Translations under genes and position numbers: made by a program | Assembly (NCBI RefSeq): GCF_050176255.1 | Contig: NZ_JBFXIE010000053.1 | DNA: 19,219 nt | From: JBFXIE01 sp050176255 | Lineage (GTDB): Bacteria; Pseudomonadota; Gammaproteobacteria; Burkholderiales; Burkholderiaceae_C | Reading direction: 5' to 3' (one strand) | Notes under the pieces: model-generated | Told to the model about the DNA's origin: nothing | What the model saw: only the letters and a program-made list of their open reading frames with translations | The model's database searches: none | Shown: in pieces, positions 4,984-11,942 of the stretch | How the letters are laid out: each line of letters starts with the position of its first letter | How positions within the stretch are numbered: position 1 is the stretch's first letter

Positions 4984-5001
4984 GACTAACTAGAATTAGA
5001 C
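4984..5001 (-). other. Terminal inverted core pair: possible attI relic or truncated attC
   Basis: On the minus strand the sequence is GTCTAAT, 4 bases, GTTAGTC. It has a normal cassette core (crossover after G4990) preceded by an inverted partner but lacks the attC stem. A paired simple site of this kind is what attI sites look like; an attC that lost its central stem would look the same. It marks the upstream end of cassette A and of the array. Confidence 0.5.
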
Positions 5002-5300
5002 GACAGGCCTCTGCATAAAACGAGTCGCCCATTGCATGAAATACCACTTCTGCCTCTCTCGACGAGGAATTTAGGCAAACCTAAAAATCCCCCGACGAAA
5101 AGCAGCAAAGTGCAAGACACACATCATCCATCTTTTTGTTACATCCAACTTACACCCTCACTCCACCAGGCATCCGCCGCCCCGTGCCCGCCATCAGTGA
5201 CCGCCCTTGTCCTTCGCCCATAGGCATCGCTTATCCCCACTCGTGACCGGGGCCGCCGGTCTGGGCAATTTCACGGGATTACTGGGTGACCTGGGGGCTG
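5002..5300. other. Gene-free stretch upstream of the cassette array
   Basis: This is where an integrase gene or its promoter would lie, but no tyrosine-recombinase residues are seen in any frame. The only distinctive structure is a 6-4-6 dyad TTTAGG/CCTAAA at 5070-5085. A 63-codon plus-strand frame (5032-5223) has no recognisable content. The LysR gene on the right is transcribed toward this stretch and ends at 5301. No clear terminator is visible. Confidence 0.5.
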
Positions 5301-6218
5301 CTAGGCGCTGGTTTGCCGGGCCGGGTTGGGGACGAGCTGGTTGGCCTCCTCGCGCGCGGTTTCTTTCAAGAACCCCCACACCGCCTGCATACGCGCCAAA
5401 TGCTTGGCTTCGGCGGGCATGCTCATCCAGAAGGTGCGGGTGAACACGGCTTCTTGCGGCAGCACGCGTGTCAGGATGGGATCGCGGTCGGCCAAAAAGG
5501 CGGGCAGCACGGCCAGGCCGGCGCCGGCGCGTACGGCTTGGTATTGCGCGGTGATGCTGGTGCTGCGCAGTGCAAAACGCTCGGGCGGGTATAGCTGGTC
5601 GATGAACTGCAGCTCTTTGGTAAACAGCAGGTCGTCCACGTAACTGATGAAGTCGTGGTGGCGCAGGTCTTCGCGCTGCTGCACCAGCGGGCGGCGCGCC
5701 AGGTATTCGCGCTGGCCGTACAGGCACAGGGTGTAGTCGGCCAGTTTGGTGACGATGACCGAGCCGCGCTTGGGCCGCTCCAGCGATATGACGATGTCGG
5801 CCTCGCGCCGGCTCAGGTGCAGCATGCGCGGCAGCGCCAGCAGGTCGATGGACAGGTGCGGGTGCCGTTGCGTCAGCCGCGCCAGGTGGGGGGCCAGCAC
5901 CTCGGTGCCGAAGCCCTCGGTGGCGCCCACGCGCACCAAGCCCGATGGCCCTGCGGCCGATGCATGGGCGGGCGATGCGCGCTCCACGCCCAGTACGGCG
6001 GCCTCCATGGCCTCGACGGCGGGCAGCAGCTGGCGGCCGGTCTCCGTCAGCCGGTGGCCAGCGGCCTCGCGGGCGAACAGCGGCGCGGCCATTTGCTTTT
6101 CAAGCGCCTGGATGCGCCGCGCCACGGTGGTGTGGTCCACGCCGGTGCGGCGGGCGGCGGCGGCCAGCGTGCCGGTGCGCGCCAACTCTAAAAAATAGCG
6201 CAGGTTGTCCCAGTCCAT
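5301..6218 (-). CDS. LysR-family transcriptional regulator (likely of the mms cluster)
   Basis: A 305-residue LTTR. The N-terminal winged HTH (about 3-62) shows NLRYFLELARTGTLAAAARR and TTVARRIQALE, followed by a substrate-binding domain (about 90-295). ATG 6218 is chosen because it starts exactly at the HTH (MDWDNLRYF); the open frame extends 25 codons further into the divergent promoter region. It is divergent from mmsA with a 148-bp gap containing two dyads, the classic arrangement for an LTTR controlling the facing operon. The inducer is unknown; a valine or isobutyrate catabolite would fit the context. Confidence 0.9.
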   Translation of the reverse strand: MDWDNLRYFLELARTGTLAAAARRTGVDHTTVARRIQALEKQMAAPLFAREAAGHRLTETGRQLLPAVEAMEAAVLGVERASPAHASAAGPSGLVRVGATEGFGTEVLAPHLARLTQRHPHLSIDLLALPRMLHLSRREADIVISLERPKRGSVIVTKLADYTLCLYGQREYLARRPLVQQREDLRHHDFISYVDDLLFTKELQFIDQLYPPERFALRSTSITAQYQAVRAGAGLAVLPAFLADRDPILTRVLPQEAVFTRTFWMSMPAEAKHLARMQAVWGFLKETAREEANQLVPNPARQTSA

Positions 6219-6366
6219 GGCGCCCCCGATTCTTTGTGCAAATTTGCAAAGCCAACGTGCACCATTGTCTATTGCTAAGGCAATTTCGCACAACTACCAT
6301 GCGTGGCACGGCGGTTGCACCAGCTGCCCTCATTTCTTCATTGCAGACCATCCAAGGAGACACCGC
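6219..6366. promoter_or_regulatory. Divergent LysR/mmsA control region with two dyads
   Basis: It contains a perfect 10-bp palindrome GCAAATTTGC (6238-6247) close to the regulator start and a second dyad ATTGC-taag-GCAAT (6271-6284). Both are candidate LTTR sites, one placed for autoregulation and one for mmsA activation. An AAGGAG ribosome binding site precedes the mmsA ATG. Promoter hexamers are not clear enough to call. Confidence 0.45.
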
Positions 6367-7890
6367 ATGAACGCCCCCACCTCTCAGGCCACCCTGGCCC
6401 CCACCGTCAAGCTGCTGATTGGCGGCCGGTTTGTCGAGTCCAAGTCCACCCAGTGGCGCGATGTGGTCAACCCCGCCACGCAAGAAGTGCTGGCGCGCGT
6501 GCCTTTTGCCACACCTGATGAGATCAATGCCGCCGTCGCCATTGCCAAAGAAGCCTTCAAGACCTGGAAGAAGACGCCCATTGGCACCCGTGCGCGCATC
6601 TTTCTGAAGCTGCAGCAGCTGATCCGCGAAAACATGGGCGAACTGGCCGCGCTGCTCACCGCCGAGCAAGGCAAAACCCTGCCCGACGCCGAAGGCGACG
6701 TGTTCCGTGGCCTGGAAGTGGTGGAGCACGCGGCCAGCATCGGCAACCTGCAGCTGGGCGAGCTGGCCAACAACGTGGCTGGCGGTGTCGATACCTACAC
6801 CATCCTGCAGCCGCTGGGTGTGTGCGCGGGCATTACGCCGTTCAACTTTCCGGCCATGATTCCGCTGTGGATGTTCCCCATGGCCATTGCCACAGGCAAC
6901 ACCTTTGTGCTGAAGCCGTCCGAGCAAGACCCCATGGTCACCATGCGCCTGTGCGAGCTGGCGCTGGAGGCGGGCATCCCCCCCGGCGTGCTCAACGTGA
7001 TCCACGGCGGTGAAGACGCCGTCAACGCCATTTGCGACCACCCCGACATCAAGGCCGTCAGTTTTGTGGGCAGCACCCGCGTGGGCACGCATGTGTACAA
7101 CCGCGCCAGCCTGGCCGGCAAGCGCGTGCAATGCATGATGGGCGCCAAAAACCACGCCATCGTCCTGCCCGACGCCAACAAGAACCAGACGCTGAACGCT
7201 TTGGCCGGCGCGGCATTCGGTGCGGCGGGCCAGCGCTGCATGGCGCTGTCGGTGGCGGTGCTGGTGGGCGAGGCGCGCAACTGGATCCCCGAGCTGGTCG
7301 AAAAGGCCAAGACGCTGAAGGTATCTGCCGGCACCGAGCCCGGTACCGACGTGGGCCCGCTGGTCAGCTGCGCTGCGCTGTCGCGCGTCGAGGGCCTGAT
7401 CGAGCGCGGCGTGCATGAGGGCGCCACGCTGGAGCTGGACGGCCGCAAGCCCCGGGTGGCTGGCTACGACAAGGGCAACTTTGTCGGCCCCACCATCTTC
7501 AGCGGCGTGAAGCCCGGCATGAGCATCTATGACCAGGAGATCTTCGGCCCCGTGCTGTGCCTGGCGGGTGCCGACACCCTGGACGAGGCCATCGACTTCA
7601 TCAACGCCAACCCCAACGGCAACGGCACAGCCATCTTCACGCAAAGCGGCGCGGCGGCGCGCAAGTTTCAGGAAGACATCGACGTGGGCCAGGTGGGCAT
7701 CAACGTGCCGATTCCCGTGCCGGTGCCGCTGTTCTCGTTCTCGGGCAGCCGCGCCTCCAAGCTGGGCGACCTGGGCCCCTACGGCAAGCAGGTCATCTTG
7801 TTCTACACGCAGACCAAGACCGTCACCGCCCGCTGGTTTGACGACAGCACCACCGGCCAGGGCGTCAACACCACCATCAGCCTGAAGTAA
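6367..7890 (+). CDS. mmsA: CoA-acylating methylmalonate-semialdehyde dehydrogenase
   Basis: A 507-residue aldehyde dehydrogenase that converts methylmalonate semialdehyde, NAD+ and CoA to propionyl-CoA at the end of valine catabolism. The landmarks are GVCAGITPFNFPAMIPLWMF, KPSEQDPM, FVGSTRVG and the catalytic Cys of about residue 291 in GAAGQRCMALS, a motif typical of MMSDH rather than other ALDHs. Length matches the family (about 500). ATG 6367 follows a good AAGGAG; the frame is open upstream to 6205, but that part overlaps the LysR control region. It is first in a plus-strand cluster with the acyl-CoA dehydrogenase and mmsB, the adjacent pathway enzymes. Confidence 0.96.
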   Translation: MNAPTSQATLAPTVKLLIGGRFVESKSTQWRDVVNPATQEVLARVPFATPDEINAAVAIAKEAFKTWKKTPIGTRARIFLKLQQLIRENMGELAALLTAEQGKTLPDAEGDVFRGLEVVEHAASIGNLQLGELANNVAGGVDTYTILQPLGVCAGITPFNFPAMIPLWMFPMAIATGNTFVLKPSEQDPMVTMRLCELALEAGIPPGVLNVIHGGEDAVNAICDHPDIKAVSFVGSTRVGTHVYNRASLAGKRVQCMMGAKNHAIVLPDANKNQTLNALAGAAFGAAGQRCMALSVAVLVGEARNWIPELVEKAKTLKVSAGTEPGTDVGPLVSCAALSRVEGLIERGVHEGATLELDGRKPRVAGYDKGNFVGPTIFSGVKPGMSIYDQEIFGPVLCLAGADTLDEAIDFINANPNGNGTAIFTQSGAAARKFQEDIDVGQVGINVPIPVPVPLFSFSGSRASKLGDLGPYGKQVILFYTQTKTVTARWFDDSTTGQGVNTTISLK

Positions 7891-7895
7891 AAACA

Positions 7896-7936
7896 GGCGC
7901 CAGCGCTTATACAACCAGCGCTGGCAGCTATCAAAA
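7896..7936. repeat. AGCGCT-type dyad repeat between mmsA and the acyl-CoA dehydrogenase
   Basis: A perfect 9-bp stem, GCCAGCGCT (7899-7907) with AGCGCTGGC (7917-7925) and a 9-base loop, is followed by AGCTATCAAAAC. It lies 8 bases after the mmsA stop and could form an intercistronic RNA hairpin that stabilises the mmsA message or attenuates downstream reading. Confidence 0.7.
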
Positions 7937-7961
7937 CAAGAGTAGAAGGAGACCGCCCCGC

Positions 7962-9128
7962 ATGGATTTCGAGCTGACCGAAGACCAGCGCGCCTTTGCC
8001 GACACCGCGCGTCAATTTGCCCAGGCCGAGCTGGCGCCCCACGCTGCCCACTGGGATGCCGAGGGCATCTTCCCGCGTGAAGCCATTGCCAAAGCGGGCG
8101 AACTGGGCTTTTGCGGCCTGTATGCGCCAGAAAACGCTGGCGGCCTGGCCTTGCCCCGGCTGGACGCCACGCTGGTGTTTGAAGAGCTGGCCGCCGTCGA
8201 TCCCAGCACCACGGCCTTCATCACCATCCACAACATGGCCACCTGGATGCTGGGCACCTGGGCCACCGACGAGGTGCGTGACGAATGGGGCGAATCGCTC
8301 ACCAGCGGGCGCAAGCTGGCCAGCTACTGCCTGACCGAACCGGGCAGCGGCTCGGATGCCGCCAGCATCAAAACCCGCGCCGAGCGGGTGGGCCATGAAT
8401 ACGTCATCAACGGCGCCAAGGCTTTCATCAGCGGCGCGGGCGCCACCGACGTGCTGGTGCTGATGGCGCGCACGGGAGATGCAGGCTCGGGCGCCGCAGG
8501 CATCAGCGCCTTTGCCGTGCCAGCCCAGCTGCCGGGCATCCACTATGGCAAGAAAGAAGAAAAAATGGGCTGGAACAGCCAGCCCACGCGCACCATCAGC
8601 TTTGACAACGTGCGCATACCCGCCAACCACCTGCTGGGCCGCGAGGGTGAAGGCTTCAAGATAGCGATGAAGGGCCTGGACGGCGGGCGCATCAACATCG
8701 CCACCTGCTCGGTCGGCGCGGCGCAGGGCGCCCTGGGCCACGCGCAACGCTATATGCAAGAGCGCAAGCAGTTCGGCAAGCCGATTGCCAGCTTTCAGGC
8801 GCTGCAGTTCAAGCTGGCCGACATGGCCACCGAACTGGTGGCGGCGCGCCAGATGGTGCGCCTGGCGGCCGCCAGGCTGGACGCGGGCGCGCCCGACGCA
8901 TCCACCTACTGCGCCATGGCCAAGCGCTTCGCCACCGATGTGGGCTTCAACGTGGTCAATGAGGCGCTGCAACTGCACGGCGGCTACGGCTATATCCGCG
9001 AATACCCGCTGGAGCGCCTGCTGCGCGACGCGCGCGTGCACCAGATTCTGGAAGGCACCAACGAGATCATGCGCGTGATCATCGGCAGGCGCATGCTGGA
9101 CGCAGACGCGCCGGACGCCATCCGCTGA
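7962..9128 (+). CDS. Acyl-CoA dehydrogenase, probable isobutyryl-CoA dehydrogenase
   Basis: A 388-residue FAD-dependent acyl-CoA dehydrogenase. It shows the family signatures YCLTEPGSGSDA (FAD/substrate region), WNSQPTRTISFDNVRIP, RKQFGKPIASFQALQFKLAD, QLHGGYGYI and RVHQILEGTNEIMR, with the catalytic Glu at about 368. Its position between mmsA and mmsB points to isobutyryl-CoA to methacrylyl-CoA in the valine pathway, as in the ACAD8 type; short-branched or short-chain substrates are the alternative. AGAAGGAGA precedes ATG 7962. ETF is the expected electron acceptor; no ETF genes are in the window. Confidence 0.92.
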   Translation: MDFELTEDQRAFADTARQFAQAELAPHAAHWDAEGIFPREAIAKAGELGFCGLYAPENAGGLALPRLDATLVFEELAAVDPSTTAFITIHNMATWMLGTWATDEVRDEWGESLTSGRKLASYCLTEPGSGSDAASIKTRAERVGHEYVINGAKAFISGAGATDVLVLMARTGDAGSGAAGISAFAVPAQLPGIHYGKKEEKMGWNSQPTRTISFDNVRIPANHLLGREGEGFKIAMKGLDGGRINIATCSVGAAQGALGHAQRYMQERKQFGKPIASFQALQFKLADMATELVAARQMVRLAAARLDAGAPDASTYCAMAKRFATDVGFNVVNEALQLHGGYGYIREYPLERLLRDARVHQILEGTNEIMRVIIGRRMLDADAPDAIR

Positions 9129-9189
9129 GCACCTGCCGGGCGCTGGCGGCTCACAACCACATCCCCTACAACGACAGGAGACTTTCACC

Positions 9190-10077
9190 ATGCAAATCGC
9201 TTTCATCGGCCTGGGCAACATGGGCGGGCCCATGGCCATCAACCTCGTCAAAGCGGGCCACAGCGTCAAAGCCTTTGACCTGAGCCAGGACGCAGTGGCC
9301 AAGGTGGTGGCCCAAGGTGGCCGTGCCGCCGCCAGCGCGCAAGACGCGGTGCAGGGCGCGGAGGCCGTCATCACCATGCTGCCCGCCAGCCAGCATGTGG
9401 AGGGGCTGTTCTTGGGCCAGGGCCAGTTGCTGCAACACATTGCCAAGGGCACGCTGGTGATCGACAGTTCCACCATTGCCGCAGCCACTAGCCAAAAAGT
9501 GGCCACGGCCGCCGATGGCCTGGGCATCGACTTCATCGACGCGCCGGTGTCGGGCGGCACCGGCGGCGCCATTGCCGGCACCCTCACCTTCATGGTGGGC
9601 GGCAACGACGCGCAACTGCAGCGCGCCCGCCCCCTGCTGGAGAAAATGGGCGCCAATATCTTCCATGCAGGCAGCGTGGGCGCCGGGCAGACGGCCAAAA
9701 TCTGCAACAACATGCTGCTGGGCATTTTGATGATCGGCACCAGCGAGGCCATTGCCCTGGGCGTGGCCAACGGGCTAGACCCGAAGGTGTTGAGCGAGAT
9801 CATGCGCCGCAGCTCGGGCGGCAACTGGGCGCTGGAAAAATACAACCCCTACCCCGGCGTGCACGACAACGCCCCCGCCAGCAAGGGCTACGCGGGCGGT
9901 TTTGGCACCGACTTGATGCTCAAGGATTTGGGCCTGTCCCAAGAAAACGCCACAGCCGTGAAAGCTAGCACCCCGCTGGGCGGACTGGCGCGGGCGATCT
10001 ACGCCGCACACAGCATTGCTGGGCACGGGGCAGAGGATTTCTCCAGCGTGATCAAGATGCTGCAAAAGCACGGGTAA
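9190..10077 (+). CDS. mmsB: 3-hydroxyisobutyrate dehydrogenase
   Basis: A 295-residue beta-hydroxyacid dehydrogenase that oxidises 3-hydroxyisobutyrate to methylmalonate semialdehyde, the substrate of the mmsA product. The N-terminal nucleotide-binding motif is FIGLGNMGGPMA (5-16), the substrate motif is DAPVSGGTGGA, and the catalytic Lys is at about 170 in GQTAKICNNM. These match the HIBADH family in order and length. An ACAGGAG site precedes ATG 9190. It lies 61 bp after the acyl-CoA dehydrogenase on the same strand. The hydratase and thioesterase needed between the two steps are not in this cluster. Confidence 0.95.
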   Translation: MQIAFIGLGNMGGPMAINLVKAGHSVKAFDLSQDAVAKVVAQGGRAAASAQDAVQGAEAVITMLPASQHVEGLFLGQGQLLQHIAKGTLVIDSSTIAAATSQKVATAADGLGIDFIDAPVSGGTGGAIAGTLTFMVGGNDAQLQRARPLLEKMGANIFHAGSVGAGQTAKICNNMLLGILMIGTSEAIALGVANGLDPKVLSEIMRRSSGGNWALEKYNPYPGVHDNAPASKGYAGGFGTDLMLKDLGLSQENATAVKASTPLGGLARAIYAAHSIAGHGAEDFSSVIKMLQKHG

Positions 10078-10088
10078 ATTCCGGGGCC

Positions 10089-10610
10089 GTGACCACCCGA
10101 TCCTCCGCCGACCGCCACGCCGTATGGCGCTTGCACACAGGCATTGCCATCTTCTGGGTGGCGATGCTGGGCGTGCTGTACCTGGCGATGGAGCGCTACC
10201 TGCAGCCCTCGCAGGCGGTGGTCACCGCCAGCGGCAGCTTGCGCATCGAGCGGCATCGCGACGGGCATTTTTACGTGGATGGCCGCGTCAACGACCAGAT
10301 GGTGCGCTTCATGGTGGACACGGGCGCAACCTACATTGCTGTCACCGATGCGCTGGCGCAAAGCGCCGGGCTGCATGGCGGTGAGGTGGCGCAATTCCGT
10401 ACCGCGAACGGCACGCGCACCGGGCGGCTGGTGCGCACGCAGCGCATCACTGTGGGGCCGCTGCAGGTGCAGCACCTGACCGTGGGGACGGGCTACACCG
10501 GCGCCAGTGCGCAAGACGCGCTGCTGGGGCAGAACTTTCTGCGCCAGTTCGATGTGCTGATGCGCGGCGATATGCTGGAACTGCGCCCCCGCCCGGCCTC
10601 TGCACGGTAG
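10089..10610 (+). CDS. Membrane-anchored retropepsin-like aspartic protease family protein
   Basis: A 173-residue protein with one N-terminal membrane helix (about 17-34, GIAIFWVAMLGVLYLAM) and a periplasmic retropepsin-like domain. The active-site motif is FMVDTGATYIAV (about 75-86), followed by the family's later QDALLGQNFLRQF. This is the TIGR02281-type clan AA group found in many proteobacteria; substrates are mostly undefined. It starts at GTG 10089, 11 bases after the mmsB stop, so it is probably cotranscribed with the mms cluster without an evident functional link. No in-frame ATG would retain the whole helix. Confidence 0.85.
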   Translation: MTTRSSADRHAVWRLHTGIAIFWVAMLGVLYLAMERYLQPSQAVVTASGSLRIERHRDGHFYVDGRVNDQMVRFMVDTGATYIAVTDALAQSAGLHGGEVAQFRTANGTRTGRLVRTQRITVGPLQVQHLTVGTGYTGASAQDALLGQNFLRQFDVLMRGDMLELRPRPASAR

Positions 10611-10646
10611 CAACACCGGGCGGCAGAGCCCCATACCTGCCCACCA

Positions 10647-10949
10647 TCAGACGGGCGCGCGGTCCGTCCGGGACAGTGCTTCGTTCACCAGGAATATCTT
10701 GCCGTTGACCTGGGGAATGCCAAAGCCCTTGAGGCGTGCCGTGTGCATGGCCAGATAGGCTTGTGCACTGTCAAGGTCCTGGAAAAGGTAAACACCGCCA
10801 GCCTCATTGGCCTGCGGGTTTTCGGTCCATATTTTCCAGATCAAACCCGGCTCACTGGCAATCGATTGGGCAAGACCGTCCATCTGCGCCGTCATTTCCT
10901 GCCCCCAGGGGCCGGTGTACGGAAAATCAACCTGAAGCAGGTAACTCAT
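10647..10949 (-). CDS. ydhR: YdhR-family putative monooxygenase
   Basis: A 100-residue protein of the YdhR family, which adopts a dimeric ferredoxin-like fold related to small cofactor-free monooxygenases; the substrate is unknown. Family residues are YLLQVDFPYTGPWG at the N-terminus, EPGLIWKIWTENP, EAGGVYLFQD and MHTARLKGFGI, matching E. coli YdhR (101 residues) along the full length. ATG 10949 (MSYLLQVDF) is chosen over the in-frame ATG 10973 because it has a GGAG 9 bases upstream and gives the family length. It is convergent with the protease-like gene on its left. Confidence 0.88.
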   Translation of the reverse strand: MSYLLQVDFPYTGPWGQEMTAQMDGLAQSIASEPGLIWKIWTENPQANEAGGVYLFQDLDSAQAYLAMHTARLKGFGIPQVNGKIFLVNEALSRTDRAPV

Positions 10950-11073
10950 AAAAAATAGCTCCGTTTCTGTCATCCATGCTGTGGGCGCGGTGTGGATTGC
11001 ATGTCACCCGGATGTGCGCATCAGGATGGCCGCCAAGGCAACACTGACACCCAGCACGCGCCGGGGCTGTGCG

Positions 11074-11544
11074 TCAGGGATCCGCCGTGAAGCTGGACAG
11101 CGCTTTCCATTGCACCAGGCAATGCCGCGCCAGCGCCGTCAGCCAGTATGGATCATCTGGCACAAATGCCACGCCATACCGGGGGCTGACCACGAACCCC
11201 GCTCGCTCGAACACGGCCTCGTCGTGTGCCCGCAAGAATGTGGCCAGATCGCGCAGCGGCACGGCCACTGCCCCCAGGTGCAGCACGCTGGTGCGGACGG
11301 TGACCTCCTCCAGCCGGCCGCCGTCCTGGAAGCGATAGACCACATTGCCGTAGTCCAGCGCCGTCAGGCCCACGCTGTTGCGCTTTTCGCTCAGCGGCGG
11401 GCCGTGGGCGCGGATGACGTCTTCGCGCCCGGCCGTGAAAAGCAGGCCGTCCACACAGGCATAGGGTTGCAGGTGCATGCGTCGATTTTGGCGCTGTTCA
11501 GGCTGCGGAGGAAATCGCACGGCGACCAGGCCAGGCTCTGTCAT
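11074..11544 (-). CDS. Conserved-looking hypothetical protein
   Basis: A 156-residue soluble protein with no signal peptide or membrane segment. Recognisable patches are ACVDGLLFTAGREDVIRAHG, ALDYGNVVYRFQDGGRLEEV and GFVVSPRYGVAFVPDDPYWL. These read like a folded mixed alpha/beta domain, but I cannot place it in a family. AAGG lies 9 bases upstream of ATG 11544; ATG 11478 (MHLQPYACVDG) is an alternative that would drop 22 residues of low complexity. It is divergent from yggL with 38 bp between starts, so promoters overlap. The 124 bases to the left (10950-11073) hold the ydhR upstream region and no other feature. Confidence 0.65.
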   Translation of the reverse strand: MTEPGLVAVRFPPQPEQRQNRRMHLQPYACVDGLLFTAGREDVIRAHGPPLSEKRNSVGLTALDYGNVVYRFQDGGRLEEVTVRTSVLHLGAVAVPLRDLATFLRAHDEAVFERAGFVVSPRYGVAFVPDDPYWLTALARHCLVQWKALSSFTADP

Positions 11545-11582
11545 GATTGGCGCCTTGTATTTTTGCCTTGAAAGATTGCCAC

Positions 11583-11921
11583 ATGCCTTTGCCAGCCAAC
11601 AAACAACGCAGCCGCCGCCTTCGCAAAAAAATGCGCGTGGGCGAGTTTCAGGAATTCGGCTTTGAGTACCAGTTGACGGTCAAGCAGGAACTGACACCCG
11701 AGCAGGAAGACGCGCTGATGGACCGCTTTGTGTCTGATCTGCTGGTGCCCCGCAACCTGGCCGCCGCCGGCTGGGTGAGCGAAGGCTTCGTGACCGCCTT
11801 CGCGCGCGGATCGGCCACCGAAGACGACCGCCAGGCCACGCAAGCCTGGCTGGCCGCCCAGCCCGAGGTGGCCGAGGCCACCGTGAGCGAACTGAAAGAC
11901 GCCTGGTACGTGGAAGACTGA
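11583..11921 (+). CDS. yggL: YggL family 50S ribosome-associated protein
   Basis: A 112-residue protein of the YggL (DUF469) family, reported to bind the large ribosomal subunit. The N-terminus NKQRSRRLRKKMRVGEFQEF (5-24) is the family signature, and the C-terminal VSELKDAWYVED matches the conserved end. ATG 11583 is used because the basic signature begins immediately after it; the frame extends 12 codons upstream without support. It lies 21 bp ahead of aat on the same strand, grouping translation-related genes. Confidence 0.9.
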   Translation: MPLPANKQRSRRLRKKMRVGEFQEFGFEYQLTVKQELTPEQEDALMDRFVSDLLVPRNLAAAGWVSEGFVTAFARGSATEDDRQATQAWLAAQPEVAEATVSELKDAWYVED

Positions 11922-11942
11922 AAGAGTCTGAACGATCCCGCC

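Larger units (their letters stand above)
2480..5001 (-). mobile_element. Integron gene-cassette array without integrase (CALIN-like), seven cassettes
   Basis: Seven attC sites of 56-61 bp recur at 2480, 3282, 3593, 3855, 4170, 4423 and 4722. Each has outer cores of the RYYYAAC/GTTRRRY type and an inner stem of the AAGCCG/CGGCTT or AAGCGG/CCGCTT type closed by a 3-base loop (TTC, TAC or TCC). On the minus strand the left stem arm carries one extra A in six sites (an AT against C in the seventh, also net one extra base), the asymmetry of classical attC sites such as aadA1. The array therefore reads right to left, and the three best genes (4425-4715, 3343-3579, 2540-3268) each run into their own attC, as expected. 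Cassette sizes by crossover position are 262, 299, 253, 315, 262, 311 and 802 bp. No tyrosine-recombinase gene is present between 2181 and 6366. Confidence 0.92.

Noticed and set aside
4990..5040. Possible cassette promoter on the minus strand (TTCATG, 17 bases, TATGCA)
   Set aside because: Both hexamers match the sigma-70 consensus at only about half their positions; too weak to call.
5032..5223. 63-residue plus-strand ORF in the gap between array and LysR
   Set aside because: It is Pro/Ser-rich with no ribosome binding site, domain or supporting context.
6100..7914. 604-codon minus-strand ORF opposite mmsA
   Set aside because: It is the complement of a confident dehydrogenase gene and reads as a His/Gln/Ala-rich antisense frame typical of high-GC coding DNA.
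7803..9845. 680-codon minus-strand ORF opposite the acyl-CoA dehydrogenase and mmsB
   Set aside because: It spans two well-supported genes on the other strand, has no recognisable domain and an antisense-like composition.
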